From the NCBI GenBank assembly GCA_030522415.1, contig CM060112.1:8394001-8458000 (forward strand): DNA of 64,000 bases. Reading direction: 5' to 3'. A program made the translations under genes and the position numbers. Origin of the DNA: Channallabes apus (Eukaryota > Chordata > Actinopteri > Siluriformes > Clariidae). Of this stretch, positions 20,518 through 32,034 are shown in pieces (within the stretch, counting starts at the first letter, position 1; each line of letters opens with the position of its first letter). The notes beneath the pieces are model-generated. The model saw only the letters and a list, made by a program, of their open reading frames with translations. It was not told the DNA's origin and did not search any database.

Positions 20518-20847
20518 GTATTGCAGTTATCATATTATTAATATGGGTAAGTATTAATGTCCTGTTGTATACCAGTCAGTGAAAAAATCCACATACATGT
20601 GTGTATGAGTTACAGAGAAGAGTTGTAAACTTTTATGGCCGTAGGGAGAAAGGATCTCCTGTGACGCTCGGTGGAACACTTGATAGTAATCAGTCTCTGG
20701 CTGAAACTGCTCCTCTGTTCAGCCAAAACACTGTATGAGAGTAGATGCGATGTAGCAGGGGTATTATGGCATCATCAACTCCCATGAACGGCTGATAGGT
20801 CACCAGGGGACGAAGTGTATCCAGAATCAGTCTCTCAAACACCTTCA
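20518..20847 (-). mobile_element. LINE reverse transcriptase fragment and 3' UTR (right piece)
   Basis: Minus-strand translation from about 20845 gives KVFERLILDTLRPLVTY, then GVDDAIIPLLHRIYSH, conserved RT blocks of Rex1/CR1/L2-type fish LINEs (usual context DDAI..LLH). It jumps by deletion to the ORF end and 3' UTR (GGAGATCCTTTCTCCCTACG). With 15445-15721 it makes about 600 bp of 5'-truncated LINE. Confidence 0.6.
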
Positions 20848-20855
20848 TATTGTGT

Positions 20856-21634
20856 TCAGTTATGCAGTCGGGAATCCTTTTGCAGATTCTTGTGTCTTGT
20901 GTCTCTCAACTTTCTCTTCACAATATCCCACAGATTCTCTATGGGCTTCAGGTCAGGAGAGTTGGCAGGCCAATTGAGCACAGTAATACCATGGTCAGTA
21001 AACCATTTACCAGTGGTTTTGGCACTGTGAGCAGGTGCCAGGTCGTGCTGAAAAATGAAATCTTCATCTCCATAAAGCTTTTCAGCAGGTCGAAGCATGA
21101 AGTGCTCCAAAATCTCCTGATAGCTAGCTGCATTGACCCTGCCCTTGATAAAACACAGTGGACCAACACCAGCAGCTGACATGGCACCCCAGACCATCAC
21201 TGACTGTGGGTACTTGACACTGGACTTCAGGCATTTTGGCATTTCCCTCTCCCCAGTCTTCCTCCAGACTCTGGCACCTTGATTTCCGAATGACATGCAA
21301 CATTTGCAACCTGTAGCCCATTTCCTGCACACGGCCTGTACACGGTGGCTCTGGATGTTTCTACTCCAGACTCAGTCCACTGCTTCCGCAGGTCCCCCAA
21401 GGTCTGGAATCGGTCCTTCTCCACAATCTTCCTCAGGGCCCTGTCACCTCTTCTCGTTGTGCAGCGTTTTCTGCCACACTTTTTCCTTCCCACAGACTTC
21501 CCACTGAGGTGCCTTGATACAGCACTCTGGGAACAGCCTATTCGTTCAGAAATTTCTTTCTGTGTCTTACCCTCTTGCTTGAGGGTGTCAATGATGGCCT
21601 TCTGGACAGCAGTCAGGTCGGCAGTCTTACCCAT
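20856..21634 (-). pseudogene. Tc1-like transposase, internally deleted and frameshifted
   Basis: Frame 21634-21227 starts MGKTADLTAVQKAIIDTLKQ and holds the bipartite helix-turn-helix DNA-binding region (IGCSQSAVSRHLSG, later DLRKQWTESGVETSRATVY). The frame changes near 21310 and continues as FGNQGARVWRK, VMVWGAMSAAG, FQHDLAPAHSAKTT and [15 protein letters not shown]. The second catalytic Asp (QHD) and the Glu (PIENLW) are present. Between GNGLQ-like sequence and FGNQGARVWRK about 50 or more residues are missing, including the first catalytic Asp block (usually SDES), and the C-terminus is lost. The enzyme cannot be active. Confidence 0.85.
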
Positions 21635-21964
21635 GATTGCGGTTTTGAGTAATGAACCAGGCTGGGAGTTTTTAAAAGCCTCAGGAATCTTTTGCAGGAG
21701 TTTAGAGTTAATTAGTTGATTGAGATGATTAGGTTAATAGCTCGTTTAGAGAACCTTTTCATGATATGCTAATTTTTTGAGATTTTGGGTTTTCATGAGC
21801 TGTATGCCACAATCATCAATATTAAAACAATAAAAGGCTTGAACTACTTCAGTTTGTGTGTAATGAATCTAAAATATATGAAAGTCTAATGTTTATCAGT
21901 ACATTACAGAAAATAATGAACTTCATCACAATATGCTAATTTTTTGAGAAGGACCTGTATATAT

Positions 21965-22470
21965 AAATACAGTACTGTGTGAAATTGACTGTGATTTCTT
22001 CATAGTAAATTTAATTCAATAATGTTGATTGAATTAAAGAAATGGGAACAAATGTTTTACTGTGCCAGATGCAAAGTGCCTATAGATACAATACTTAAAA
22101 TTGGTTGTTTATGTAAGAAACTTAGCAGCAGCCTCATTTCGCCTCTCATCCGTTCCAACTACGCAGAATTAGGCAACAGCAGTATACTAATCACCAGCTT
22201 GATCATCTGTCATCATCTCCATCTGTTTCTCACTGGTTCATGCCTTAAATTAGATCGTTTTTTATGCTTGAATGATTCATAGATCAGTAAGTTGCATTAA
22301 AAACAAAAAAGCAAAAAAGCAAAAAAGTCCTTTTAAAAGCAAAAAAGTCCTTCATGAAGCCTGGAGAACTATTCCTCAAGACTTCATTAAAAAATAAAAG
22401 AAAGTCTGGATCTTTGCAAGCGAAACATGAAGAACTGTATGCTTCATTTTATATTTATTATTGACAACAG
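21965..22470. mobile_element. Degenerate Tc1-type non-autonomous repeat
   Basis: Shares a long colinear match with 38385-38730: AATTAAAGAAATGGGA.CA, GTGCCTA.AGAT, CTCATTTC, GCAGTATACTAATCACC and TCATCTGTCATC. The other copy begins with GACTGTGCAAAAGTCTTGAG, a Tc1-type terminus. Here the sequence goes on with AAAAAAGTCCTTCATGAAGCCTGGAGAACTATTCC, which is familiar from Tc1-derived repeats. The 86-codon frame at 22022-22282 is not a gene. Confidence 0.5.
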
Positions 22471-25400
22471 CATACTGTGTGCTGTACATGGTTACCCTTA
22501 TGCTCATGCATTTTCTCTGCTACTGTCATTTTGCCAGTTTTGCTCAACATAGTCAGATTGACATTTTTCAGTTCAGTGTATTTCCATTAGTTCCTGACAT
22601 TTCGGAAACCATGTACTGATACAGCGGATGGAACAGAAGGAAACCAAGCCATAAGCAGATGTAAAGACAAAAAATGAGCTAGGTCAAGGAACAGAATGTG
22701 AGCTGGCAAAGATAAGGAGCAAAGGAGAGACGCCTTACACCCTTCCATTGTACAGAGTGAAGTAGGAGCAATGAAAAAAAAAAGGGAAGGAAAAAAAAAA
22801 CTTAAGGTGGATAGGACTAGTCGATCTTGACTACAGCGTTTTCAAGAGGTATGTGATTTTCTCCAAGTTTTGCTGACGCACACCAAAAAATTCCTACATA
22901 AGATAGATTTGTGTGTGCAGATTTAACTTATCCAAGAGTGATATGATATATTGCCTTGGAGTTGGCATTTTATGTGGATGTCTTGCCGAGGCTGGAGGTC
23001 ACTGGTGGGGATCTTCGGGCTGTGAGGTGACCAGAGCCCTACAGTTTAGTGATGGTGACGCAGCTAATGAAGGATCTTTGACTTTAAGCCATAGCACCTG
23101 GTAAATCACTAACCACTACTTTAAGGTTCTGTAGCAGTTCATCTATCACTCTACCGAAGTCATGAGTTCATTATGGAGATGCTTGGCAGTTGAGGAAAAT
23201 GCACTAGTTAAAAATGTAAATAATAAACCTATTACTGTATTTTTGCACTGTAGTATATTATAGACCTATCTGCCCTACAGTATCACCTCATGGACACTTG
23301 TCTTCCCGTTGTCTTTCCTGCTCAGCACTGCCAATCAAATTTCCATTCGTAGGCCAATATCTCTGCATGGAGCTTAAGGAGACATCCTGCATTTGCAGTG
23401 AAGGCTTCTCTAACATGTAAACACCACAGGCAGCTGGATGTATATGCGGAGTCTCTATATTGAGCTCTTTCCAGGAATCAAGGTCACATGTAGACAAGTA
23501 GCAAATCTATACTCATAGTCTGCGTAGACAGGTACAGTAGAGGTCAGAACCAGAAGATTTATTGAAATCACTGGACTAAAAGCATCAAGAATACAATTAA
23601 TATATAAAAATAAAAAAAAACACACACACACCTTAGAAAAACATATTTCAAAAAGCTACATATTATATTACAATATGTTTCCACTTTATTATTTTTTTTC
23701 ATACACATACCGCTCAGATGTCATGGCCAGGGCGTAGTAGATACTTCATTGAGAATCTCTGAAGGCTTCACAAGCGTGTGGATAGTTAAAAAAAAAAATC
23801 TAAGAATTTACCAATATATTTCACAATCTGTTAAAAGTATGAGAACAATTCAGTCTCATGGATTTTGACATAAGCTTTACATGAATCCTTCAGTATTCCT
23901 TCATAAAATATTCAAGCCCTGATCATGAATTCATTATGAAGCACCAAAATGTGGGGACCCTTAAATAAAGTGCTATCTTTATCTCTATATAGAAGCACAG
24001 TCATCAGATGAGGGCAAATGTCTGGAGGAAGAAATAATAATCATCGATTTACATTCAATCCTAAGAGCACTTACAAGCACTAAATGGCGAAATAAGCATT
24101 ATAGTTAGAGTGGAGTGTTTCTATTCAGCGTTCCTTTTTTTTCTTCTTTTACTTTTTTTTCCTCAAAATTTTTAAAAACCCAGTCAATTGTTTCCAAGCA
24201 TGCCAGTGATGTCAGCAGGATTTAGCTCTTGCTTTATTTCTACATAAAACGAGCGATGGAGCAGCACTTAAGCCCTTTAGTCTGTTCAGCTCTCACCTGC
24301 TCATTTGCGCACACTTCTCAAACAGATCAGCTTCCAAAGCGTCATCCGTCATACTAATACCGCCATCAGTGCCGCGATCCTGATGATTCACATCAGGACA
24401 ACTGTATCATGGAGCTGCTTTGCATTCTGAAACTGCGACAAATGCTTATTAAACTACTTATAGATTGGATTTCTCATTAATGTTTTACTGAACATAGCAG
24501 AAAAATGGTGAGTAAGAAAATAAGCTGTTTTTTTTTTTTTAATGAGCTAACGGCAGAACCATTAAATGCCACTGTTTTCGCAGAGGGTTCTCTAAGGAAT
24601 AATGAAAATGCAGCACTGAATAACAGATTAAATCCAGGATCGCTGAACACATGAGAAATGTTCTCAATACAAAAACACACAGTTGGTTTTAAAAGTTTTA
24701 TTACAGTACAACTACCGTTTGGTATTGACAAGAGTCACTACACGTTTCTGTTATGTCAACATCACTACAATTATTAGGCATATATTAGTGATGAACAATA
24801 GATTTGTTTTTGTTTTGTTTTGGTTTTTTTTTTCACTTTTTTTCACCCCTCTCCTTTCTTCACTGATGCCAAGTCCAGCTTTTAGCATTAGTGTGTGACT
24901 AATGCATTTTAGTGTGTTAATGTTTTCTGGCAGGATGATAGAGAGTTCCAGAATCCTGTTTCACCCAACAGTGACTTCCAAACTAACCTGCTCAAATTGA
25001 GAGAGAGAGAGAGAGAGAGGGAGGGAAAGTGAGAGACAAAGCGAAAAGAGAGAAAGAGAGAGAGACAGCAGACTAACACATTAAACTCTCTGGCAGTGAT
25101 TTACTAGTGGACTGGATTTTACATGGTATAGCAAGAAGATAACAGTTACTTAATCTTTAAATTCATATTGGTTCTTCAAGAGCCCTTCAAGTGTTGGATT
25201 TTATAATTACACATTATTAGACTCATCAAAGTAAGGTCTGCTCAAAGCCCTTTGAGACAGAAAAACAAGTGTTGCAAGGTTCTACATAGAAGAAACTGTT
25301 TCATAAATAATAATAATAATCATAATCATAATAATAATAGCATATGCAGTATCACTTAGCCACCAATAGAGGGCAGCCATTGTGTACACTAAGTTCCTGC

Positions 25401-25852
25401 TTCAGTGAACTTGTACATAAACCCCTGTAAAGTAAGAAATACACAGAGATGCACACTCAAAAATGGAAAAGAAAATCTGCATTTAAGACACCTACACACA
25501 CGACATGAGAGTACTACTAGTTCCATTAGTGGCACAGGAAATGACCTGTCTTTTTTTAACCTGCACACTGAGGACATCAAGACTCCTGCATATTTATATG
25601 AGCTCCCAATTGCATAAAAAAAAAATAATAATAAAATAAATACTTTGACTTTTTTACCCCGGATAAAGCCATCTTACCTAATACAACTATTTAGTCGATT
25701 ATCAGGCTCTTTATACAGTAAGTTGAGTAAGTTGTTGTGCATCATGAAAGGATCAGCCTGCAAAAATAGCTTTTTCAATCACCACAATCCTGAGCAGCTA
25801 GTTTGGGATCAAAAAAAAAAAAAAAAGTTCTCAAGCATTTGGCAAGACATGC
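22471..25852. other. No gene recognised; possible conserved non-coding DNA and GA-rich tracts
   Basis: Mostly AT-rich, unique-looking DNA. About 24180-24480 has lower simple-sequence content and balanced composition (GCAGCACTTAAGCCC, CTCATTTGCGCACAC), which could be a conserved non-coding element of the protocadherin neighbourhood. GA-rich tract at 25000-25070, (AAT)n near 25310-25340. Confidence 0.35.
25363..25376 (+). promoter_or_regulatory. CTCF-like motif
   Basis: CCAATAGAGGGCAG fits the CTCF core at 13 of 14 positions (A at the fourth). Motif match only. Confidence 0.3.
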
Positions 25853-26030
25853 TGGTTAGGCAAGTTGGTGTTTCCAAATTGCCCGTAGTGTGTGAGTGAG
25901 TGTGACTGCTTGTGTCCCCTGCGATGGATTGGCACTGCACCCCTGCCACGTGCCACAAGTCTCCTGGGAAAGGCTCCAGGCCTCCCACAACCCTGTACAA
26001 GTTAAGCAGGAAAGAGAATGAGTGAGAGTG
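25853..26030 (+). mobile_element. SINE, 5'-truncated
   Basis: Starts within the family at TTAGGCAAGTTGGTGTTTCC, continues CAAATTGCCCGTAGTGTGTG, CCTGCGATGGATTGGCAC, GTCTCCTGGGAAAGGCTCC and ends AAAGAGAATGAGTGAGAG. It follows an A16 run. Confidence 0.75.
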
Positions 26031-26639
26031 AGTCAGAGTGTTCCCAAGCATTGTCTAGTCTACAATGTGTCCACAAACACAGGGTCTTAATCATGAGATC
26101 TTAAGCGGACTGAAAATAATCAGGTTCTCTGAAAGGTAATTCCGTAGCATGGTGCACTGAAGAGAAGAAAGAAAAAAAAAGCCAATCTCCTTAAACTGAT
26201 TTGGTCAGCCATTTCAAGGTCATCTTGTTGGTCCTGTCTCTCTCCACATACACAGATAGGATCCTTGTATCCCACATTTATGTATGACTGAAGATAAGTC
26301 CAGGCACATTGCTGAGTGGTCAGACTTCACTATAAGGACTTGAGAATCTATAGACTTAAAGGCCAACTTCAATTAGTTCCTCCTAAATTTTCTTTGAAGT
26401 GCCTGAAGCACTGATTCCTTGGTACAGCTGTTTATTAATGGCTAACGCATGGATACATCAATCCACGGTTCATCCAAAGTCAGGCCGGTGGGAGTTTTCA
26501 TGGGTAAATGAGTATAATTTGTTCGCAATGGCTTGCAAAATACAAATAAACCTTTCATTTCTAAGATCTTTAACTGACTCACAAGTAAGCAACCAAGTGT
26601 TCAAGGAAAAACTCCATTTATTTCTCTATATACAGTAAT

Positions 26640-27130
26640 CCCCTGCTACACTAATGCACATATCCCAGCGTTTCACTTCTGCTTCCATACCATGAAGGTA
26701 GAACATTTTCTCAGTACACCAGAGCCATGATCAGACTGGATGCATGACACTGGCCTCCCAAGGAACTCCTTAAATGGCCCAAACATGAGGATCTAGAGGT
26801 CAGAACCATACGGGGCATGTGGTAATAACTCCCAGCCAAGTTCCTGTAGTGCGCAAGTGGTGTTGGTGAATGATTGTGTGTACAGTTGTCTCAGACATAT
26901 GCGTCTTTTCTGCAAATTGACCATCATGTTATCCGTGGATTTATACTGTAAGCATCAGACATTCCGCTTTCTGAATGTTTATGGCAACTAATCCAGGGGG
27001 CTCTGAGCCATCTCGCCCAGAACTCGAAAAGTCTCACAACTGTACTGTGGTTAAAGTCTTCTGTAAATGTCAAGCAGCTTTGTGCCTTCATTTATGAGAA
27101 GTCCTGGTTTGACTTGAATGCCCCTTGCCA
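26640..27130 (-). mobile_element. mariner-like element with decayed transposase
   Basis: Minus strand from 27130: ATTCAAGTCAAACCAGGACT and GACATTTACAGAAGACTT (same N-terminal region as 3591 and 9045), then LQELGWELLPHAPYGSDL near 26850 and GPFKEFLGGQCHAS near 26770, and finally LHGMEAEVKRWDMCISVAGD near 26660. These are, in order, the block before the catalytic region, the helix after it, and the C-terminal WDKCI block of mariner transposases. Stops are frequent and the central part is shortened. It is the most complete of the mariner relics here. Confidence 0.65.
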
Positions 27131-27324
27131 GGAGAATTTAAGAATGAAGATCTATATACATGATATAACATACTGCTAGGTAGTATTTTTTTTTTTTTTT
27201 TTTTTTTACCCATGTATATGTATCCCTTCATTTATTTCAAAGTTATTTCTGAAAGACATATGTGGGATGTTTAATAGTGCAGCGTTGTCTCATGCAATAG
27301 AAATAATAATTATTAAAATAATTA

Positions 27325-27513
27325 CAGTGGATCAGTGGTTAGCATGATTGCCTCACACCCCAAGGGGGGCGGGAGGGATGGGGGGAGGGTTTCAGATTTT
27401 GTCTCCATGTTGTTCCCAGTGCTTGGTGGGTTTTCTCCAGGTGCTCTGGTTTTCCCCCATAGTCCAGAAACAAGCGTTAATTGGTGTTTCCAAATTGCCC
27501 TAGAGTATGATTA

Positions 27514-27544
<31 letters not shown>

Positions 27545-27690
27545 GGGTATGTAAGTGTGTGTGTGTGTGTGTATGTTTTCCCTACAATGAGTTGGCACAC
27601 TATCCAGAGTCGTTTTGCCCTGAGCTCCCTGGGATAAGCTCCAGGCCTCTCCCTACCCTACAGAGGATCAGTTGTATAGAAAACGGATGG
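27325..27690 (+). mobile_element. SINE relic, near full length
   Basis: GATCAGTGGTTAGCATGATT, GTGCTTGGTGGGTTTTCTCC, AATTGGTGTTTCCAAATTGC, GGCACACTATCCAGAG, CTCCCTGGGATAAGCTCC and GTATAGAAAACGGATGGGTG in family order. The B-box area is replaced by a G-rich stretch (27361-27390). Two (GT)n tracts expand its variable TG region. Confidence 0.65.
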
Positions 27691-27802
27691 GTGAATATAC
27701 ACCGGCAGGCAAACTACAATTACAACTTTCTGGATCAGTAATCAGTTTTGTGAGGTATAAGCATAGGGTAATCAATTCAACTGGATAATTGAAGAATTCT
27801 GG

Positions 27803-27864
<62 letters not shown>
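27803..27864. repeat. (GT)n microsatellite
   Basis: About 31 uninterrupted GT units, likely polymorphic. Confidence 0.97.
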
Positions 27865-27867
<3 letters not shown>

Positions 27868-28199
27868 GGTCGTCTGGGTGGTTTCTTTCTCTCAGTGTGA
27901 TGCCTAGATGCATGCTGTTAAAATTATAGAGCTGGAACTGTGCTATTCATTTAATGTATCCATTTATCCTATTATCCTTTGTAATGTGAAATAACTCTGA
28001 AAATATAACCCAGAATACAGTGAGGCTACATCTTTCAAGCAAAAACGAAGAATGAAGAAATGACTATCAATTTGATGAAAAGAGTTCGGGCTTTTAGTAC
28101 AACAGCATCACGAGGGGTCGTAGTGGAAAAAAATTTAATATTAATTATGGTCAGACTGCACATTTACATAGATTATTTTTGCCTATAATAGGTAGCACA

Positions 28200-28530
28200 T
28201 AGGGTGGCACAGTGGCGTAGCGGTTAGATGGTTTGATTCCCACCTCGGGTCTATGTCTGCGTCTGCTCTTTCCATGTTTGGGGGGGTTTCCTTGTTTCCT
28301 CCGGGTATCCCCGTTTCCTCCCACACTCCAAAGACCTGCAGGTTAGGCGAACAGGAGTTCCCGAATTGCCAGCTGTGTCTGTGTATGTGCCATGTGATAG
28401 ATTGGCCCGCCTGTCCAGGATGCACCCTACCTTGTGGCCAGAGTCTCCTGCGATAGGCCCCAAGTTTTATAAATAATAAGAAGAATGTGACCCTGTAACA
28501 GGATAAGTTGTATAAATGATTAATGAATGA
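28200..28530 (+). mobile_element. SINE relic with internal deletion in the head
   Basis: GGTGGCACAGTGGCGTAGCG, GGTTTGATTCCCACC (B-box), CGTTTCCTCCCACACTCC, AAAGACCTGCAGGTTAGGCG, TGTCCAGGATGCACCCTACC, GTCTCCTGCGATAGGCCCC, then GACCCTGTAACAGGATAAG. An AT insertion (about 28466-28487) splits its 3' part. Confidence 0.65.
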
Positions 28531-28549
28531 AAAATTGTTTAATTGGTGG

Positions 28550-28710
28550 GCAGTTGTGGCTTAGGCAGTTGAGGCAGATCAGAAGGTCATGGAGTTGAAC
28601 ACCACCAAAGCTGGGTCCCTATAGAGCCCAGCCACTGTGTGCAGAACCGGTTCGATGGTGGATGCGCCAGACAAACGATCCAATGTAGAGACTCCTAGGA
28701 TTAAAAAGGA
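28550..28710 (+). mobile_element. Possible V-SINE head, degraded
   Basis: CAGTTGTGGCTTAGGCAGTT, AGAAGGTCATGGAGTTGAAC, CACCACCAAAGCTGGGTCCC resemble the head and core of the V-SINE type seen at 54590-54785 (A-box, B-box, then CACCAAG.TGC..CTGTTGGG). No tail remains. Confidence 0.35.
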
Positions 28711-28814
28711 TTAAAGAAAAATAAAATGCTGCCCATGAGAAGATACCATGCCATATGGCTCACAAAACAGTTTCATAACAGTGACACTGAGTATTTTTAT
28801 TATTGTTATTTTTA

Positions 28815-29065
28815 TTGAACCCCCGCACCTCCTGGTTCATGCATCCAGTTTGCATGTCTTTGCATGAACCGCCGAGTGGGTTCACTGGCTTCTCCATATT
28901 CTGCATAGTGTATGAGTGAGTGTGTGTTCTTGTGTGCCAGGCAATGAATTTGCACCCTTCCAGAGTGTACGCTGACTCCTGTCCAGAGTCCCCTGCGATA
29001 AAGTCTAGGTTTTCTGCGACCGTGTAAATGGTAATTGGTATAGAGAATAAGCGAGTGAGTAAGAT
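28815..29065 (+). mobile_element. SINE relic
   Basis: Degraded copy: CACCTCCTGGTTCATGC, CAGTTTGCATGTCTTTGCATG, GTATGAGTGAGTGTGTG, CCCTTCCAGAGTGTACGC, GTCCCCTGCGATAAAGTC, GGTATAGAGAATAAG in family order. Confidence 0.5.
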
Positions 29066-29171
29066 TCAGTGTTGACCATAAACAAGTCACCGAACCTATA
29101 GTATAGTACATCGCATTTGGGAGGAAGTTCTCTGTTCGGCTCACCTCGGTGATAGAAATGCAGATTGTTTT

Positions 29172-29202
<31 letters not shown>

Positions 29203-29232
29203 CATGTGTATGTGTGTGTGTGCATATGTGTG
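29172..29232. repeat. (GT)n microsatellite, interrupted
   Basis: GT tract of 30 bp then TGCATGTGTATG interruptions. Confidence 0.9.
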
Positions 29233-30621
29233 AATGGCAGCATTTAGGGGATTGTTAACTAAGTTCACCTCATGGGAGAAGCATAAAAAGCCAGAGGGAA
29301 AAAAAAGAAGAAAGAGGAAAAAAGGAAATTTCTCTGCCTCCGAGTCATTTCACAGAACCCTGAGAGGAAAGGGAGGTAATTTCCTCTCCGTCATGTGGAT
29401 CAGCATAAATTAGCATGGAAATGGTAAAATCGGTGTGGGAGCTGTAAAATCCTCAGCTGCTCTAAATGGAAATGTGTGTGAAGTTTCATAAATACCACAA
29501 GTTTGGCATTTAAAATAAGGTACATCTATTGCATAAGGTCTTTATATACGTTAATTTATTATACAATTGATGAGAGGTGTTACACACACACATACACACA
29601 CACACACACACATTTTTGCACATTGTACTGACGTCCTCATGGTTTAGGGAAACTACACTTCAACTGGGGAGGAACATAAAGGTGCTAACACAATAAGAAG
29701 GAAACTCTTTTCAATAATGCTTCAAAGATCTTTTTATTTTCTCTCTTTAAAAAAAAAAAGAGTTCAAATGCTCTAGTGAAGCTTGATTCAAAAGAGTAAC
29801 CTGTGTTAGTGTAAATCCTTCGCTGCTCATGACTTGCATCTAGATTTTTCCACCCTGAGCTTTTTCAATCCGGCCTGGTTCAAAATGCTTGCCTGATTTC
29901 CACGGTTCGAACTGAAGAAAGACTCATCATAATTGAATCGCAATGACACGTTTGTTCTGAGCCCAGTTTCTGAAAAGCATCATCTCTCCTTCCTTTTTTC
30001 GCAGACATGGTGATCAAGAAGCATCTACGCACGGCAAACTGCTTTCTCGTCATGGCACAAAGGCAAGTCGAAAGTGTGCGTGTGTGTGTGTGTGTCAAGG
30101 AGAGACAGCTGAGCTGAAACGTGTCTCGTTCCACACACAGGGGCCACACACTCTGCCTTCTGTTTCTCACTTTTCTCTAATTGAATGTCACTCGCCTTCT
30201 GAAAGGTTTGAGCTCAGCTCGTCTACGTGGCGCTGAGATTAGCTGACCTTTGCTTTTGATAATAATTACAGCATGTGTCAAAAAATAAAACGCAAGATGA
30301 AAAATAAAGGTCTTTCCACTCCGAAAAAGGTTAAGAAGAAGCTCAGTTTTTAGATCTAATGAAATGTCATTTGACTTCCCTGAAGGTTGGATAGAAATAG
30401 CAATGCTCTCCAGAACATGCACTGTTTACTACTGTATGATTAGTAGATGACCTCATTTTATGTATATACAGCATTTAGCTGGCTTGAGTTAAACCTTGCT
30501 ATGTTTATGTACTGAGTGTGAATTCAAACAACTGGCACAAAACTGTATAACCATATTTTCAAAACCAGCAAATGACAAACTCACGAACCTGCATTCCTTT
30601 TCCAGGGACCCACATTGCCTG

Positions 30622-30652
<31 letters not shown>

Positions 30653-30849
30653 ACTCCGAGGGTGTGTGTGCCCTGTCCAGGGTGTATGGTGCTGCTTTGT
30701 GCTTTAATCCCACACCTTTCCATTTTCCTCTACTGCAAATATTTTATAGTTTGTTTGTTTATCTATGTGTAGTGTGAAACTGGATCAGAATAAATAGCAT
30801 GTAGAAATAGCAAATAAACCAATGTGGATTCTTCATTTTAATCTAGGTC
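29233..30849. other. No gene; two unique balanced-composition stretches and CA/GT tracts
   Basis: 29330-29515 and 29815-30180 stand out from the AT-rich background by even composition and absence of repeats (GCATAAATTAGCATGG, ATCAAGAAGCATCTACGC), as conserved non-coding elements often do; conservation itself cannot be seen here. (CA)n at 29582-29611, (GT)n at 30078-30096 and 30624-30652. Confidence 0.35.
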
Positions 30850-30926
30850 ATTTCCAGCAACGACACCAGGTGATAAGTATCCACTAAATTAAGGGACACT
30901 TATCACCTGGTGTCGTTGCTGGAAAT
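30850..30926. repeat. Long near-perfect hairpin (77 bp)
   Basis: Arms 30850-30882 and 30894-30926 are complementary over 33 bp with a single mismatch; the inner 11 bases (ACTAAATTAAG) form the loop. The 29-bp outer stem (starting ATTTCCAGCAACGACACC) is perfect. The flanks show no obvious target duplication. It may be a recent fold-back from repair, a tiny palindromic mobile element, or a small-RNA precursor. Perfect pairing over 29 bp is unlike typical animal pre-miRNAs, which have bulges. Confidence 0.9.
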
Positions 30927-31282
30927 CCCACAAAACAGCCGTTCCCATGTTAAAGGCAATTAGTTGAATTATTAAGAAAAGACTAAAAAAAAAAAAAGAG
31001 CAAATATAGTCAACATGTACTATGGGATGTTTATATGCTTTGGATTTTTTAATGGGGTTTTGATGGGATGGGCTGTTTTATGGGAAATCATGGGATGGGC
31101 TGTTATGTGGGAAATAATTAATGATGGCATTTTACAATGAAATGGTGTTACTGATATCACCCCAACGATTTAGGTGGGTTTGTTTAATTGATCTTATACT
31201 ACAGCAACTTGACATTATTTCTGCTGTTTTTTTTTCATTTATTAATTCATTGCAAATCCTGTTTTATATTACAGACTAGAAG

Positions 31283-31283
<1 letters not shown>

Positions 31284-31315
<32 letters not shown>
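31284..31315. repeat. (CT)n microsatellite
   Basis: Sixteen CT units. Confidence 0.95.
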
Positions 31316-31320
<5 letters not shown>

Positions 31321-31438
31321 AGATAAAAAATAGGTAAACGGTAAAAACGTTGGATCCTTCCAATCAATGAAACTCCTTCCATACTGTAGCTGTTACAGAA
31401 AGTGTCATCATATCAATGATTGTACTTTATGTTGTTTT

Positions 31439-31853
31439 ATTTAAATCATGCATGAAACCCGGCGGCGCGGTGGTGTAGTGGTTAGCACTGTCGCCTTGCA
31501 CCTCCAGGATCTGGGTTCGATTCCCCGGCCAGGCTCGATTCCCGTCTCTGTGTGCATGGAGTTTGTATGTTCTCCCCGTGCTTGGTGGGTTTCCTCCGGG
31601 TACTCCGGTTTCCTCCCACAGTCCAAAGATATGCAGGTTAGGCTAATTGGTGTTCCTAAATTGCCCGTAGTGTGTGATTGGGTGTGTGAGAGTGTGTATG
31701 TGTGTGTGCCCTGCGATGGATTGGCACCCTGTCCAGGGTGTACCCCGCCTAGTGCCCGAAGTCTCCTGGGATAGGCTCCAGGTCCCCCGCGACCCTGAAC
31801 TCAGGATTAAGCGGCATAGAAGATGAATGAATGAATGAACCCATTTAAATCAT
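31439..31853 (+). mobile_element. Full-length tRNA-derived SINE with 11-bp target duplication
   Basis: Best-preserved copy of the major SINE family here. ATTTAAATCAT occurs at 31439-31449 and 31843-31853 as a perfect target-site duplication. The head has a Pol III A-box (TGGTGTAGTGGTTAGCACTG) and B-box (GGTTCGATTCC) with tRNA-like spacing. The body contains GTTCTCCCCGTGCTTGGTGG, GGTTTCCTCCCACAGTCC, AATTGCCCGTAGTG, a TG-rich variable region, and GTCTCCTGGGATAGGCTCC; it ends GCGGCATAGAAGATGAATG with an (AATG)n tail. The tail is that of LINE-mobilised SINEs. Its frames give GSIPVSVCMEF-type peptides that recur at every copy and are not proteins. I believe this is of the Mermaid-like class of fish SINEs, without certainty. 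Confidence 0.88.
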
Positions 31854-32034
31854 ATTTTATGAATTTAATAGATTTAGAGTTATAATGACTAATTATAACA
31901 AAAACAATCAAGTTTAATAATTCAATTCAATTCAATTTTATTTATATAGCTCTTTTAACAATGGTCATTGTCTCAAAGCAGCTTCACAAAAATGAAAAGA
32001 AAATTTTAAAAGAACATTTATGGAAGTGTGTATG

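Larger units (their letters stand above)
15178..21957 (-). mobile_element. Tc1-like transposon (outer shell of a nested insertion)
   Basis: Ends are CAGGTCCTTCTCAAAAAATT at 15178 and its reverse complement ending at 21957; the inverted match continues for roughly 220 bp on each side (15178-15410 and about 21745-21957). The flank is TA at 21958-21959 and a degraded CA at 15176-15177, consistent with Tc1 TA targeting. Tc1 sequence is 15178-15444 plus 20848-21957, about 1.4 kb, which is a normal Tc1 length. The remaining 5.4 kb is inserted DNA, beginning where the Tc1 has ATTATGTTCA and resuming at ATTGTGTTCA. Confidence 0.85.

Noticed and set aside
22022..22282. 86-codon ORF (MLIELKKWEQMFYCARC)
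   Set aside because: The same DNA occurs as a repeat at 38385-38730, where the frame is not kept.
28812..29243. 143-codon minus-strand ORF
   Set aside because: Starts in a (CA)n tract and runs through a SINE relic.
30600..30690. Possible SINE fragment (CATTGCCTGTAGTGTG, CCCTGTCCAGGGTGTA)
   Set aside because: Two short family words around a (GT)n tract; too little to define a copy.
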